Shown: positions 25,873-35,713, numbered from the stretch's first letter. The stretch: DNA of 64,000 bases from Paenibacillus alvei DSM 29 (GCF_000293805.1 NZ_AMBZ01000001.1:124001-188000); one strand, 5' to 3'. Made by a program: numbers and translations. Notes: generated by a model not told the origin, from the sequence alone.

Positions 25873-26259
25873 ATGAGCCAAAATACAGAATGCAACAACG
25901 CACAAACAAATTGCAGTACATTCGTAAAGGGGCTTCTAATCGGGAGCGCTATAGGTGCTGCTGCCGCTCTGCTTCTAGCACCGAAATCTGGACGTGAGCT
26001 ACGCGCGGATATTGGAGATAAGGCGCAGCAAGTAGGGGGTAAAACAAAAGAACTGGCAACAGATCTTGGATCCCGCACAGCCGAAACGGTAAAAAACGTC
26101 GGTTCAAAAGCAGGAGCCGTCGTGAGCAGCGTAAAAGAAGCATCCAAGGAATTCGCTGCAACAGTTAAGGAAGCAACAGCAGGCACTGCGGATCAATTGA
26201 AAGAAGCAACAGCAGATGTAGCTGAGGAAGTTGCAGAAGAACTGAAGAAGGAAGAATAG
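25873..26259 (+). CDS. YtxH-domain general stress protein
   Basis: Start at ATG 25873 behind AAAGGAGAGG. The 128-residue protein has the YtxH signature FVKGLLIGSAIGAAAALLLA followed by PKSGRELRADI, then a long amphipathic Ala/Lys/Glu tail resembling LEA-like stress proteins. In Bacillus ytxH belongs to the sigma-B regulon, matching the candidate promoter upstream and the sigB operon next door. Confidence 0.85.
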   Translation: MSQNTECNNAQTNCSTFVKGLLIGSAIGAAAALLLAPKSGRELRADIGDKAQQVGGKTKELATDLGSRTAETVKNVGSKAGAVVSSVKEASKEFAATVKEATAGTADQLKEATADVAEEVAEELKKEE

Positions 26260-26310
26260 AAGGAAATCCTTCATTAAATGGAGTTCAAGAAATTGAATAT
26301 CACACAAAAT

Positions 26311-26341
26311 GAAGATGCTGTCTATACAGACAAGCATCTTC
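26311..26341. terminator. Convergent terminator between ytxH-like gene and sigB
   Basis: GAAGATGCT pairs with AGCATCTTC and contains an inner GTC/GAC extension; T-rich sequence follows rightward. Confidence 0.7.
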
Positions 26342-26368
26342 TTCTATTCTACGAAGCGTCATTCGCAG

Positions 26369-27118
26369 TCAATATTTTTTAAGCTTTTCCGTTGCACGAC
26401 GCTGAATGCGAGATACGCTCATCTGAGAAATGCCAAGGCGATCCGCTGCGGTGCGTTGTGATAATCCTTCATTATAAATAAGTGCCAACACATTTTGTTC
26501 TTCCGGTTTGAGCTCTTTTATGGCTTCCATAAGATCCATCTTGCGTTCCACTGACTCGAAATCATCGGCCTCAGAGCGAATCAGCTCCCCTAATGTAGCA
26601 GCACTCTCATCCTGAGATAGAGGCGTATCTAGGGAGACATAATGATAGCATTCGCGTCCTGCCAACACCTCGACAGTTTCCTCGACGGACAATTCCAGCT
26701 TCTCCGAAATCTCATTTACATTCGGCGATCGTTCGAGCTTCATCGTCAGTTCGTCAATGGTTTGCTGAACGAGCGCGCCTTTTTCCTTAATGCGGCGTGG
26801 CACTTGGATATACCATGATTTGTCACGCAAAAAATTCTTCATATGGCCGATCATACTTTTCATTGCATAAGCTTCGAAAGGAACGCCTAATGAACTGTCA
26901 AACTGCTTCAATAAGCGTATTAATGCCATATTGCCAACTTGCATCAAGTCTTCATACAAATCTGGTCGGTTGCGCGATATCTTGCCAGCAGCCATTTTTA
27001 CCATTGGATCATACTTCTGAATGAGGATAGTAGCGATCTCATTATCATTTGTTGCTTGGTATTCGTGGATAAGCCGGATTGCTTTATCGGATGAATGATG
27101 TTGAGGGGCAGCACTCAT
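26369..27118 (-). CDS. sigB: RNA polymerase sigma factor SigB
   Basis: A 249-residue sigma-70 family member of the SigB/SigF/SigG group: region 2 has DLYEDLMQVGNMALIRLLKQFD and FEAYAMKSMIGHMKNFLRD, region 3 has VPRRIKEKGALVQQTIDEL, region 4 ends LSQRTAADRLGISQMSVSRI. Its ATG overlaps the rsbW stop (ATGA). With rsbV and rsbW directly upstream it is SigB rather than a sporulation sigma, which would follow spoIIAA-spoIIAB. Confidence 0.88.
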   Translation of the reverse strand: MSAAPQHHSSDKAIRLIHEYQATNDNEIATILIQKYDPMVKMAAGKISRNRPDLYEDLMQVGNMALIRLLKQFDSSLGVPFEAYAMKSMIGHMKNFLRDKSWYIQVPRRIKEKGALVQQTIDELTMKLERSPNVNEISEKLELSVEETVEVLAGRECYHYVSLDTPLSQDESAATLGELIRSEADDFESVERKMDLMEAIKELKPEEQNVLALIYNEGLSQRTAADRLGISQMSVSRIQRRATEKLKKY

Positions 27119-27573
27119 AGAAGTTCCCCGCTTTGTTGCAGCCGCTTCTTCATCTTTACTACGGTGCCATGACCATCGACACTTTTCACTTCGACCTCAT
27201 CCATCAACGCCTGCATTAAATAGAATCCAAGTCCACCGGCCTGAATATCTTCGAGCTGCTTATCGTGCAAAGCCTCCAACCCATTGGTCTTGCTTGCTGC
27301 GTCAAAGCTCGCTCCCTCATCCTGCACGATGATCTCAATCTCATCCTCAGCAACCTCAAACAATACTTCAACGACTCCACCATGCGAATCATACGCATAC
27401 AGCACCGCATTGTTACAAGCCTCCGAAATCGCTACCTTCATATCCTCAATATCTTCATAGGAAAATCCGATACGGCTTGCGATACCGTACAACGTTAATC
27501 GTGCCAACTCCACATATTCGGCCTGTGCCGGCAATGATAATTTAACGCGCTTCAGCTCTCTTGCGTGTTCCAT
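27115..27573 (-). CDS. rsbW: RsbW anti-sigma-B factor and kinase
   Basis: A 152-residue GHKL-fold kinase: the N-box is VAISEACNNAVLYAY, G1 is VQDEGASFD, and G2 is AGGLGFYLMQAL. RsbW binds and silences SigB, and phosphorylates RsbV on serine. It lies between rsbV (34-base gap) and sigB (overlap), giving stoichiometric expression. Confidence 0.9.
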   Translation of the reverse strand: MEHARELKRVKLSLPAQAEYVELARLTLYGIASRIGFSYEDIEDMKVAISEACNNAVLYAYDSHGGVVEVLFEVAEDEIEIIVQDEGASFDAASKTNGLEALHDKQLEDIQAGGLGFYLMQALMDEVEVKSVDGHGTVVKMKKRLQQSGELL

Positions 27574-27607
27574 AATTCTGATTCATTCCCTTTCATCGTT
27601 CATTTGT

Positions 27608-27928
27608 TTAGGCTTGCGGGGTCAGAAATTTCGAAATGCCAGTCATATCAAATAGTTTTTGGACATGTGTCGGTACATTCGTAATACGGAAAGCAGACTT
27701 CTGCTCATGACGCATCTTCAATATCGAGATCAAAATTCCAATCCCTGTACTATCTATATACGTCAATTCATTCAAATCTAATGTAAGCTCTGTCTTCGCA
27801 TCGTTCACAATCGGTTCCATCGTGGAACGGAACTCCTTGGCTGCTGCCAAGTCCAAATCTCCACAAGGTTGAACAATTACTTGCCCCTCTTGCTGGATTG
27901 TCTTCACTGCAAACTTCTTTCCGCTCAT
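27608..27928 (-). CDS. rsbV: RsbV anti-anti-sigma factor
   Basis: A 106-residue STAS-domain protein. The phosphorylatable serine lies in LTYIDSTGIGILISI (Ser60). Unphosphorylated RsbV binds RsbW and frees SigB. AGGAG precedes the ATG, and a sigma-B-like promoter lies about 55-80 bases upstream, predicting autoregulation of rsbV-rsbW-sigB. Confidence 0.92.
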   Translation of the reverse strand: MSGKKFAVKTIQQEGQVIVQPCGDLDLAAAKEFRSTMEPIVNDAKTELTLDLNELTYIDSTGIGILISILKMRHEQKSAFRITNVPTHVQKLFDMTGISKFLTPQA

Positions 27929-27980
27929 AACTTTTTTCTCCTAACACAGGTAAACTAGTAAAGTGTACTTTAATTGGTAA

Positions 27981-28006
27981 ATAACCTTCATTCACTGAAT
28001 CGAAAC
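27981..28006 (-). promoter_or_regulatory. Candidate sigma-B promoter of rsbV-rsbW-sigB
   Basis: On the minus strand GTTTCG-N14-GGTTAT, close to the sigma-B pattern, in the 100-base gap between the receiver-kinase gene and rsbV. Confidence 0.65.
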
Positions 28007-28028
28007 AAATGGGAAAAGAATGTGGCAA

Positions 28029-29237
28029 TTACTCGCCACATTCCTTAAGCCATACGTCAAATGTAAATAATGCTCCCTCCGGAACCGGAGTAGCACGAAT
28101 ATCTCCATTCATCAGTTGCACGAGCGACTTGCATATCGCAAGCCCCAATCCACTTCCGCCATATTTGCGGTTCATAGACGAATCCAGCTGTGCAAATGGC
28201 TGGAACAGCCCTTCCATTTTATCTACCGGAATACCGATGCCCGTATCTCGCACATCGAATTGAACGTGGAACTGCTTCCCTTGTTCAGTCTGCTTCGTGT
28301 CGATAATAGACACATGGATACCAATATTTCCGTTATTTGTAAATTTAACTGCATTCCCTACGAGATTAATGAGAATTTGTCTTACACGCAGCATATCTCC
28401 ATACAATAATGCAGGCACATTCTCATCCATCGAATAGGATAAGGTCAAATCTCTTTTATTCGCCTCGACCATGAACAGCTCGTACACTTCTGTAATGAGC
28501 GAGTTCGTATCAAACGGGAATTCTTCCAGCTCCAGCTTCCCCGATTCCATCTTGGTGAAATCGAGAATATTGTTAATGGTGCGGATGAGCGTATCAGCGC
28601 TCTTACGGATCAGTTCCGCATAGTTCAATTGATCGCTGTTCAGCTCTGTATCGAGCAACAGATCAACCATGCCGAGCACTCCATTCATCGGCGTGCGAAT
28701 CTCATGGCTCATCATCGCTAAAAATTGCGTTCTGGCCAGCGCAGCACGTTCTGCAGCTTCCTTGGCTGCGGCCAGCTCGCTATTCATCCGCTCCAGTTCT
28801 TTCGTCTTCTGATGAAGAAGCATTTTCTGCGCTTGCAGCCGTTTCTGTGCCTGAAATATGCCTACAAAGCTGTGAATCTTTGATTTCAAAATATGAGGAA
28901 CGAACGGCTTCACCATATAATCAACCCCGCCGGCTGAATAACCAGCGAATAAATGCTCGGTTTCTTTATAATTAGCAGACACGAATATAATCGGGATATT
29001 TTTAGTCTTTTCTCGCGCCTTAATCCATTTTGCCGTCTCAATCCCATCCATGCCCGGCATTTGCACATCAAGCACAATAACGGCAAATTCTTCTTTCATC
29101 AAGTGGCGCAAAGCTTCCTCTCCAGAAGTAGCCTTGACCAAGCGATAGCTTTCCTCGGACAATACGGCTTCAAGCGCAAGTAAGTTCTCGTGCCTGTCAT
29201 CAACGAGCAAAATATTGATTGGTTCCAAGGTGTTCAC
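28029..29237 (-). CDS. Receiver-histidine kinase fusion (stress signalling)
   Basis: GTG start behind AGGAGG. 402 residues: receiver domain (residues 1-125; acidic pair at 13-14, phospho-Asp57 in VLDVQMPG, Lys110), coiled coil (130-170), HisKA with His178 in MMSHEIRTP, and a HATPase domain with [17 protein letters not shown] and GGSGLGLAI. No membrane segment, so it is cytoplasmic. It is fourth in the operon feeding the sigma-B switch and may relay phosphate to or from the hybrid kinase. Confidence 0.88.
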   Translation of the reverse strand: MNTLEPINILLVDDRHENLLALEAVLSEESYRLVKATSGEEALRHLMKEEFAVIVLDVQMPGMDGIETAKWIKAREKTKNIPIIFVSANYKETEHLFAGYSAGGVDYMVKPFVPHILKSKIHSFVGIFQAQKRLQAQKMLLHQKTKELERMNSELAAAKEAAERAALARTQFLAMMSHEIRTPMNGVLGMVDLLLDTELNSDQLNYAELIRKSADTLIRTINNILDFTKMESGKLELEEFPFDTNSLITEVYELFMVEANKRDLTLSYSMDENVPALLYGDMLRVRQILINLVGNAVKFTNNGNIGIHVSIIDTKQTEQGKQFHVQFDVRDTGIGIPVDKMEGLFQPFAQLDSSMNRKYGGSGLGLAICKSLVQLMNGDIRATPVPEGALFTFDVWLKECGE

Positions 29238-29248
29238 AATCGTGCCTC

Positions 29249-30115
29249 CTATCGTATTTTACGATAAATCTTCTCGTTACGATCAATCTCCTCGTATTGA
29301 GATTCTCTTCCTGTAAAATGCAAGGACTCCTTGCCTCCGACAATAAGCACACCTAGTGGCGCCAAGCTCTCATAGAAAAGATCATGAACCCGGTTGCGCA
29401 GCGGCTCATTAAAATAAATCATGACATTTCGGCATAAGATGACGTTAAATTCATTAAAGGAACGATCCGTTGCCAAGTTATGCTCCGCAAAAATGACATT
29501 TTTACGTAAGTACGGATGAATGACGACTCCCTCTCCAGAAGCCGTATAATATTCGGAGAAGGAGCTCGTTCCACCCGCATCCAAATAATTTTTCGTATAC
29601 GTACGCATCTTGTCCATCGGGCAGACGCCTTCTTTGGCTTTCTGCAGCGATTGCGGATTCATATCGGTTGCATACAGCCTCGTCTTCTCATACAGCCCTT
29701 CCTCGTGCAGCAAAATCGCCATGGAGTAGACTTCCTCTCCAGTTGAGCAGCCTGCATGCCATATCCGAATATATGGATAAGTACGCAGCATAGGGACAAC
29801 CTGAGTACGAAAGGCCAAGAACATCGACGGATCGCGGAACATCTCTGTAACGGGGATCGACAAGCTGCGGACAAACCGCTGCAAGCAATCTCGGTTATAG
29901 AGCACTCGGCTCTGCAGCTCCGATATTGTTGCCACATTCTCGGCATGTACCTGATGCCAGATGCGCCGTTTGAGCGAAGGATATGCATAGTCCCGGAAAT
30001 CGTAGCCGTAAACTCGAAAAACACCTTCAAGCAGCAATTCTATTTCAATGCGTTCTCGGTCCGCATCCTGGGGTCTTCTTCTCTCATCATGTAAACCGAG
30101 TCCGTTTCCGTTCAT
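29249..30115 (-). CDS. CheR-family methyltransferase (RsbM-like)
   Basis: 288 residues with the CheR N-domain ([20 protein letters not shown]) and SAM-binding core ([56 protein letters not shown]). There are no chemotaxis genes here. In the B. cereus group, RsbM is a CheR-type enzyme that methylates the hybrid kinase RsbK and restrains sigma-B. The same partner set here supports that role. Confidence 0.85.
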   Translation of the reverse strand: MNGNGLGLHDERRRPQDADRERIEIELLLEGVFRVYGYDFRDYAYPSLKRRIWHQVHAENVATISELQSRVLYNRDCLQRFVRSLSIPVTEMFRDPSMFLAFRTQVVPMLRTYPYIRIWHAGCSTGEEVYSMAILLHEEGLYEKTRLYATDMNPQSLQKAKEGVCPMDKMRTYTKNYLDAGGTSSFSEYYTASGEGVVIHPYLRKNVIFAEHNLATDRSFNEFNVILCRNVMIYFNEPLRNRVHDLFYESLAPLGVLIVGGKESLHFTGRESQYEEIDRNEKIYRKIR

Positions 30116-30161
30116 GTCTCATCCTTGCTCCTTCATTCATCGTATCAACATTGATTCTCTG

Positions 30162-33100
30162 TTATTTATATAACCATACTCGCATCAATGAAAGCAGCTG
30201 CTCTGTTTGGAACGGCTTGCTTACATAATCAGACGCTCCTGCTTCAATGCACTTATTGCGATCTTCCTTCATAGCCTTTGCCGTCAGCGCAATGATCGGC
30301 AGCTTCTCAAACCGCGGCTGCTCGCGAATGCGCCGCATCGCTTCGTAGCCATCCATCTCCGGCATCATCATATCCATAAGAATAAGATCGAAATTCGTTT
30401 CCTTATCCAATGCTTCTAGCGCTTCACGACCATTTTCGGCGTACACGATGTTCATGTCATATTGTTCAAGCACACTGGATAGTGCAAATACATTGCGGAC
30501 ATCATCATCTACAAGCAGCACGCGCTTGCCTGACAGCAGCAAATCACTTGGCCCTCGGCTATCCTCTTCAGCGCCTGACTGAGATTCCTCCGAGCGCTTC
30601 AAAAGAATCATCGTTTCCTGCAGCAGACGTTCAGGAGATTTCACATCTTTTATAATGATACTCTGCGCCCGCTTCTTTAGCTCCGTCTCTTCCTTTGCGT
30701 CCAACAGCTTGCCTGTATAGACGATAATTGGAATGCGGCGTAGACGAGAATGATTGCTAATCTTGTCCATTAATTCGAATCCCGTCATGTCAGGAAGCAG
30801 CAGATCGAGAACCATACCGTCGAACTTTTCTTCCCCTAGTACCTTGAGTGCTTCGGTTCCCGTCGAAACAGCCGTAACTGCTACATCTGCTCCTTCGATC
30901 AAAGCAATCAAGGATTGGCGCTGCGGCCCGTCATCTTCGACGATGAGCAGCTTCCTCTGTCCAAACGGCCACCCATGTCCTTCCTCTTCTTCACCAGCAG
31001 CAACTTCTTTAAGCAACGTTTCTTCCCATTCTGTAAGTGCAATTGCCTCATTAGTCATAGATGTTAATGGCATATGCGGCTTGCCAAGCTTACTATTCTC
31101 CAGTTCTGCATGCTCATGCTCCTTCTCTCCAGATAGAGAGGCCTGAGCTTCAGCAATTGCCCTTTCATACAGGGCAACCGAGGAATTGACCGGAATAGAA
31201 GACGGCTCAATTGCCTTCATAGGAAGGAAGAATGTAAAGGTGCTTCCTTCATTCTCTCGGCTCACTAATTGCAGCTTGCCGCCAAGCAGCCTTGCCAGCT
31301 CGCGGCTGATAGACAGTCCGAGTCCTGCACCGCCATAGTTGCGGCTTGTTGTCCCATCCAGCTGCTGGAACGCTTCAAAGATCAATTCCTGCTTATTTCG
31401 CGGAATGCCAATTCCTGTATCTATCACATGTATAGCCAAATAAGATTCTTGACTTTCCTGAAGCGAAGAAGGAAGTTGATCCTGTTTCGCCTTCGTGATT
31501 TGCAGGGTGACAGAGCCTTTCGTTGTGAACTTGAACGCATTGCCAAGCAAATTGCGAACGACCTGCTTAACCCGATGTCCATCTGTGACAAGGGAATCTG
31601 GCAAATCGGGTTCCATTTCTACATGGAACTTTAAGCCTTTTTGTGCCGCAATCGTCTCAAAGCTGTCGCGCATAAAGGATGCCAGTTCACTCAAGTAGAT
31701 CTTTTCAAAATTCAATTGCATCTTTCCTGCATCTATCTTGGACAAATCCAGAATTTCATCGATCATCTTCAGCAAATCAGAGCCAGACATATTAATGGTT
31801 CGCGCATATTCGACCTGCTTCTGTTCCAAGTTGCCTTCCTTATTTTCCGCTAGCAGTTGGGACAGTACGAGCAGACTGTTCAGTGGAGTGCGCAGCTCAT
31901 GGGACATATTAGCCAAAAACTCCGATTTATACTTCGACGCCAAGGCCAATTGCAGCGTCTGGCGCTCCAATATCGTCCGTGCACCCTCAAGCTCTTCATT
32001 CTTCTCTTGAGTTGCCAACATCTGCTCTTCCAGCGCACGCGTCTTGGCGATCAGTTCGGTATTAAAATGCTCCAGCTCCTCCTGCTGACGCTGAAGCATT
32101 TCCTCTGAGCGCTTCAGGGCCTCGGTATGAGATTCCAAATGTTCATTCGAACGCTTCAATTCTTCTTGCTGTGTCAACAGCTCTTCAGACTGGGCCTGCA
32201 GTTCCTCAGTAAGCGCCTGTGATTCACGCAGCAATTCTTCTACACGCAGGCGTCCTGAGATGGTATGCACGATTACGCCAAGCTTCTGCGCGAGCTGCTC
32301 GAGCAGTTGATGCTGAACAGGAGACATCTTGGTCAGCGATGCCATCTCCAGCACAGCAATTACTCGTTGTTCGAATGTAATTGGGAACAAGATCAGCTCA
32401 ATCGGCTGAGATTGGCATACGCCTGATTCAATGCGAATGGAGCAATCCTTCATGTCGCTTATTATGATTGGCTTCTCATCGGCCACGCATTGCCCAAGCA
32501 AGCCTTGGCCAACAACCATTTTGTTCTGGGCCTTCAGCTCTTCTGTCGCCGCATACGTGCCGAACAATTCAAACTCATCCGGATGGTTTGCATCATTTCG
32601 AATGTACAAAGCTCCATACTGCGCACCAAGAGTAGGCACAAACTCACTGATGAACATCTGCCCTACTTGATTCAGAGTGGCAGCTCCGTTGAGCAACTCC
32701 GTAACGCGCGCAGCGTTGCCGTCAATCCATGCTTGCTCCTCTTGTACCTTGCGATATAATTCTTCATTCTTCTTGCGCGCTTCCAAATCTTCAGCCATGC
32801 GCTTGAATACTTGAATGACTTCCCCGATCTCGTCGTTCGTATGCGGTTCAAGCTTGCGTACAATACGAAGCCGGCCACGCGCTAGGCTGCGCATCATGAT
32901 CGACATTGTGTTCAAGTTGCGTGTAACGCTAGGAATAACCCACATCATAATTGCAAATGAAAGAACAAGACCAGTAGCCATAATTCCTGCAGTCCAAGTA
33001 ATCGATTGGTCATAATGCTTTCTCGCATCCAGCACTTGATTGTCAATGCTCATTTCATGATAATTCGCGAGGTCATTCATACTGTTCAGCAAATTTTGTT

Positions 33101-33557
33101 GATAGTCCAAGCCTTCGCTGTTGCGCAGCTTGTTGGCTTCCTCATAATTATTCTTATCAGCTAATCCCACTGTCTTCTGAACGTAATTATCGTACTTCAC
33201 CCAATCGCGCTTCGCTTGATCGATAAGCCTTTGCTCTTGAGCCGTCGAATAGTCTTCTGTAAGCTCTTGAAATGCGGTAATGATGTTCTCATGATACATC
33301 TTCCCCTTTTTCATTAGCTCATGACCGCTGTTCACACCAACTGTCGGGTTTAGCATTTCTGTTACTAGCTCACGCGAAATGTTATTCATATTGTCACGGA
33401 TCATAAAGGACAATTCTACTTTGCGGAAGCTTTTCGAATAGATTTCATCCAGATCCTGCTGCAAGCTGCTCATGCGATCATAAGACACCCAGCCAAGTCC
33501 GGATATGATAAGCATGAACAGAACGAAGCCAGCAATCAATTTCGTGCGTAACTTCAC
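30162..33557 (-). CDS. Hybrid sensor histidine kinase (RsbK-like)
   Basis: GTG start behind AAGGAGG. 1131 residues: TM1 (about 7-27), extracytoplasmic helical sensor (CHASE3-like, 30-185), TM2 (189-209), HAMP (210-262), GAF (280-435), long coiled coil (437-545), HisKA with His553 in NMSHELRTPLN, HATPase (about 660-790, GAGLGLSIS), then two receivers (near 870-985 and 1010-1125, the last with LILMDMMMPEMDG). Order and partners match RsbK, which activates the PP2C response regulator. Confidence 0.88.
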   Translation of the reverse strand: MKLRTKLIAGFVLFMLIISGLGWVSYDRMSSLQQDLDEIYSKSFRKVELSFMIRDNMNNISRELVTEMLNPTVGVNSGHELMKKGKMYHENIITAFQELTEDYSTAQEQRLIDQAKRDWVKYDNYVQKTVGLADKNNYEEANKLRNSEGLDYQQNLLNSMNDLANYHEMSIDNQVLDARKHYDQSITWTAGIMATGLVLSFAIMMWVIPSVTRNLNTMSIMMRSLARGRLRIVRKLEPHTNDEIGEVIQVFKRMAEDLEARKKNEELYRKVQEEQAWIDGNAARVTELLNGAATLNQVGQMFISEFVPTLGAQYGALYIRNDANHPDEFELFGTYAATEELKAQNKMVVGQGLLGQCVADEKPIIISDMKDCSIRIESGVCQSQPIELILFPITFEQRVIAVLEMASLTKMSPVQHQLLEQLAQKLGVIVHTISGRLRVEELLRESQALTEELQAQSEELLTQQEELKRSNEHLESHTEALKRSEEMLQRQQEELEHFNTELIAKTRALEEQMLATQEKNEELEGARTILERQTLQLALASKYKSEFLANMSHELRTPLNSLLVLSQLLAENKEGNLEQKQVEYARTINMSGSDLLKMIDEILDLSKIDAGKMQLNFEKIYLSELASFMRDSFETIAAQKGLKFHVEMEPDLPDSLVTDGHRVKQVVRNLLGNAFKFTTKGSVTLQITKAKQDQLPSSLQESQESYLAIHVIDTGIGIPRNKQELIFEAFQQLDGTTSRNYGGAGLGLSISRELARLLGGKLQLVSRENEGSTFTFFLPMKAIEPSSIPVNSSVALYERAIAEAQASLSGEKEHEHAELENSKLGKPHMPLTSMTNEAIALTEWEETLLKEVAAGEEEEGHGWPFGQRKLLIVEDDGPQRQSLIALIEGADVAVTAVSTGTEALKVLGEEKFDGMVLDLLLPDMTGFELMDKISNHSRLRRIPIIVYTGKLLDAKEETELKKRAQSIIIKDVKSPERLLQETMILLKRSEESQSGAEEDSRGPSDLLLSGKRVLLVDDDVRNVFALSSVLEQYDMNIVYAENGREALEALDKETNFDLILMDMMMPEMDGYEAMRRIREQPRFEKLPIIALTAKAMKEDRNKCIEAGASDYVSKPFQTEQLLSLMRVWLYK

Positions 33558-33577
33558 TGTCTGCTCCTCCTTCTATA

Positions 33578-34723
33578 TCAATGAACGTCCACCCAAATCA
33601 GACACTTGTCATCTTCGCTGTCCTCTTCAGATCCATGGGCAAACAACTCATCCCACGCGCTTCTATCCAGCGTCTCCTCTTGACGGAGAATATTGGCGAT
33701 GCGCTCCATCGCTTCCTCCACGCTGCCCCCTGCTGACTCCATCAGACCATCGGTATACATCGCAATTCGAGCACGCGAATGGCATTGTACCTCTTTGGTT
33801 TCTACCTCTAGATCCGGGAACATGCCTACCGGATATCCGGTAGATTCCAAAGATACAAGTTTACCGTCCTCCATCAATACAACGCCTGGCGGATGCCCTG
33901 CATTCGCATACTGAATGCAGCCCTTGTCCGTATCTACAACAACGTATAATGCAGTCATATAATAGAGCATTAAATTCCCGTTCATATGAAGCTGATGAAA
34001 CTTCGTATTCAACCTCTTCAATACAAGATCCGGCTGTTCAATCTGCATTACGGCATCCCGAAGGACAGATGCAATGAACATGCAAAGCAGGGCAGAGGAT
34101 ACTCCATGCCCCATGACATCGATAATAATAATTCCGTATCTTCCCTTCCCTAATGGGAACCAGGCATATAGATCTCCGGCAAGCTCCTCAGAAGGCTGAT
34201 ACAGTGCATTGATCGCAATATGCTCATCCTGATAAGGCTCTGTCAGTACAGAGTTCTGCACCTTCGCTGCTAAGCTTAACTCATCGCGAATATGGCGATC
34301 CCGCTCCTTATGCCAATCCTTCTCCCGCTTCAGTCGAAGCGCCAGCCGAATGCGAGCCAACAACTCTACCCGGTTGATCGGCTTCGTTACATAATCAACT
34401 GCACCCGCATCCAGCGCTTCAGCGAGCATATTAGAATCCCCAATCGCTGTTACGATAATGATCGGAATATCTCGAAGCTCGGAGTATTGCTGGATCGTGC
34501 GACAGGCTTCCAAGCCATCAATCTCCGGCATCATCATATCCAATAAAATAAGATCAATATCGGGTACATACATCGGTCCAAGCGGTCCATCCATTCCAAG
34601 CACTTCGTACATTTCATGGGCTGACGAAGCCGTCTGCACTCCGTCATAGCCGGCTTTACGAAGGATTTCCCGAATGAGCATGACATTCGTCGGATTGTCA
34701 TCAACGACGAGAACGTTCATCAT
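33578..34723 (-). CDS. Receiver-PP2C phosphatase activating sigma-B (RsbY/RsbP/RsbU type)
   Basis: 381 residues. Receiver domain at 1-130 (VLVVDDNPTN, phospho-Asp62 in LLDMMMPEIDG), linker helix, then a SpoIIE/PP2C domain with ELAGDLYAWFPL, IIIIDVMGHGVSSAL, NAGHPPGVVL and TDGLMESAGG metal-binding acids. It should dephosphorylate RsbV-P when its receiver is phosphorylated by the hybrid kinase. First gene of the minus-strand operon. Confidence 0.9.
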   Translation of the reverse strand: MMNVLVVDDNPTNVMLIREILRKAGYDGVQTASSAHEMYEVLGMDGPLGPMYVPDIDLILLDMMMPEIDGLEACRTIQQYSELRDIPIIIVTAIGDSNMLAEALDAGAVDYVTKPINRVELLARIRLALRLKREKDWHKERDRHIRDELSLAAKVQNSVLTEPYQDEHIAINALYQPSEELAGDLYAWFPLGKGRYGIIIIDVMGHGVSSALLCMFIASVLRDAVMQIEQPDLVLKRLNTKFHQLHMNGNLMLYYMTALYVVVDTDKGCIQYANAGHPPGVVLMEDGKLVSLESTGYPVGMFPDLEVETKEVQCHSRARIAMYTDGLMESAGGSVEEAMERIANILRQEETLDRSAWDELFAHGSEEDSEDDKCLIWVDVH

Positions 34724-34857
34724 ACTCTCCTCCCCTCATCGATTATGATATAGTTCGTTTCTATTCGACATAGTCCCCCATAATTCCCAACTACCACTAT
34801 ACCGGAAAAAGCCAAATAAGATCATCTTTTTTGTTACTTGCTTGTGAAAAAAAGTGA

Positions 34858-34887
34858 AAGCCGGCTAACTATACTGTTAACCGGCTT
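34858..34887 (-). terminator. Terminator of the DUF948 gene
   Basis: AAGCCGGTTAAC pairs with GTTAGCCGGCTT on the minus strand and is followed by TTTCACTTTTTTTC. Confidence 0.85.
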
Positions 34888-34894
34888 GGCTGCG

Positions 34895-35500
34895 CTAACC
34901 GCGCTGTCTCCATAATTGCCACAGCTTCGTTCCGATATCAATCCATTCCTTCCAATCCTGCTGATGGGCAGCTGATGCATGAGCTTGACCCTGTCCCTGT
35001 GGCAGTTGTTCCCGCAAATGATTATCCTCAATTGTACAAGGTACCTCCTGCGTTGCTGCAGCAACCTCTGGCTGCCTCTGCGGCGCTGCCGGAGCTGGCG
35101 CTGATACAGATGTTGCCCGGTTCATCTTAGGTTCCCGTTTGTCTATATCTGGCTTGCGTTCAAATCGGCCTGCTGCTCGGCGTACTCCCTTAACTAATCC
35201 GACCGAAACTTGCTTCGCAGCGATTGAGATTTCGTTCAATGCTTCACCTGCATGTTGAACGGAATCCATAACCGGCTCCATTTTCTTCAATTGCTCAGAT
35301 AGATCCTGAGAGAGCTCATTTGCATTTTTGGCGACACCCTGCAAGTCTCCGCTCAATAAGCTCACGGTTTGCTGCACTTGTTCAAGCGTATCTGCAGCCC
35401 GCTCTAGGGAGCGCTTAGCTGACAACAACGTTTGAATCAAATAGAACACCAGCACTGCGAACGCTATTGCAGCAAGTAATGCACTAATCTCCAATATCAT
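34895..35500 (-). CDS. DUF948 (YtxG-like) general stress membrane protein
   Basis: Start set at ATG 35500 behind AAGGCGG. 201 residues: an N-terminal membrane helix (MILEISALLAAIAFAVLVFY), a DUF948 coiled coil (VQQTVSLLSGDLQGVAKNAN), and a low-complexity Ala/Pro/Gln tail. Homologues such as YtxG are sigma-B dependent, which fits the excellent sigma-B-like promoter upstream. Confidence 0.82.
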   Translation of the reverse strand: MILEISALLAAIAFAVLVFYLIQTLLSAKRSLERAADTLEQVQQTVSLLSGDLQGVAKNANELSQDLSEQLKKMEPVMDSVQHAGEALNEISIAAKQVSVGLVKGVRRAAGRFERKPDIDKREPKMNRATSVSAPAPAAPQRQPEVAAATQEVPCTIEDNHLREQLPQGQGQAHASAAHQQDWKEWIDIGTKLWQLWRQRG

Positions 35501-35566
35501 AGGTGAATACCGCCTTTCTCCGTGTTCCCAAGCATAACACATTTTCCGCATAGCAATTATGAATTA

Positions 35567-35592
35567 ATACCCTGAAGAAGGGGCTTTGAAAC
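35567..35592 (-). promoter_or_regulatory. Candidate sigma-B promoter of the DUF948 gene
   Basis: Minus strand GTTTCA-N14-GGGTAT, with a perfect -10 and 14-base spacer. The best sigma-B match in the window. Confidence 0.75.
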
Positions 35593-35606
35593 AGAATTAG
35601 CCAATT

Positions 35607-35632
35607 GTTTGGTAATCCTAAGCTGTGGTTAA
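35607..35632 (+). promoter_or_regulatory. Candidate sigma-B promoter of the DUF1328 gene
   Basis: GTTTGG-N14-GGTTAA, facing away from the DUF948 promoter with only 14 bases between the two -35 elements. A weaker match than its partner. Confidence 0.5.
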
Positions 35633-35713
35633 TCAACATGCAAACACGAAAATTAGGCATCTGAAGTCATTATTTCGAAATCAAAATAAATCACAATGAA
35701 GGAGGAACACCTT

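Noticed and set aside
28029-34723. A chemotaxis or Dif-type cluster because of the CheR gene
   Set aside because: No CheA, CheW, CheB or methyl-accepting receptor is present, and the partners are sigma-B switch proteins.
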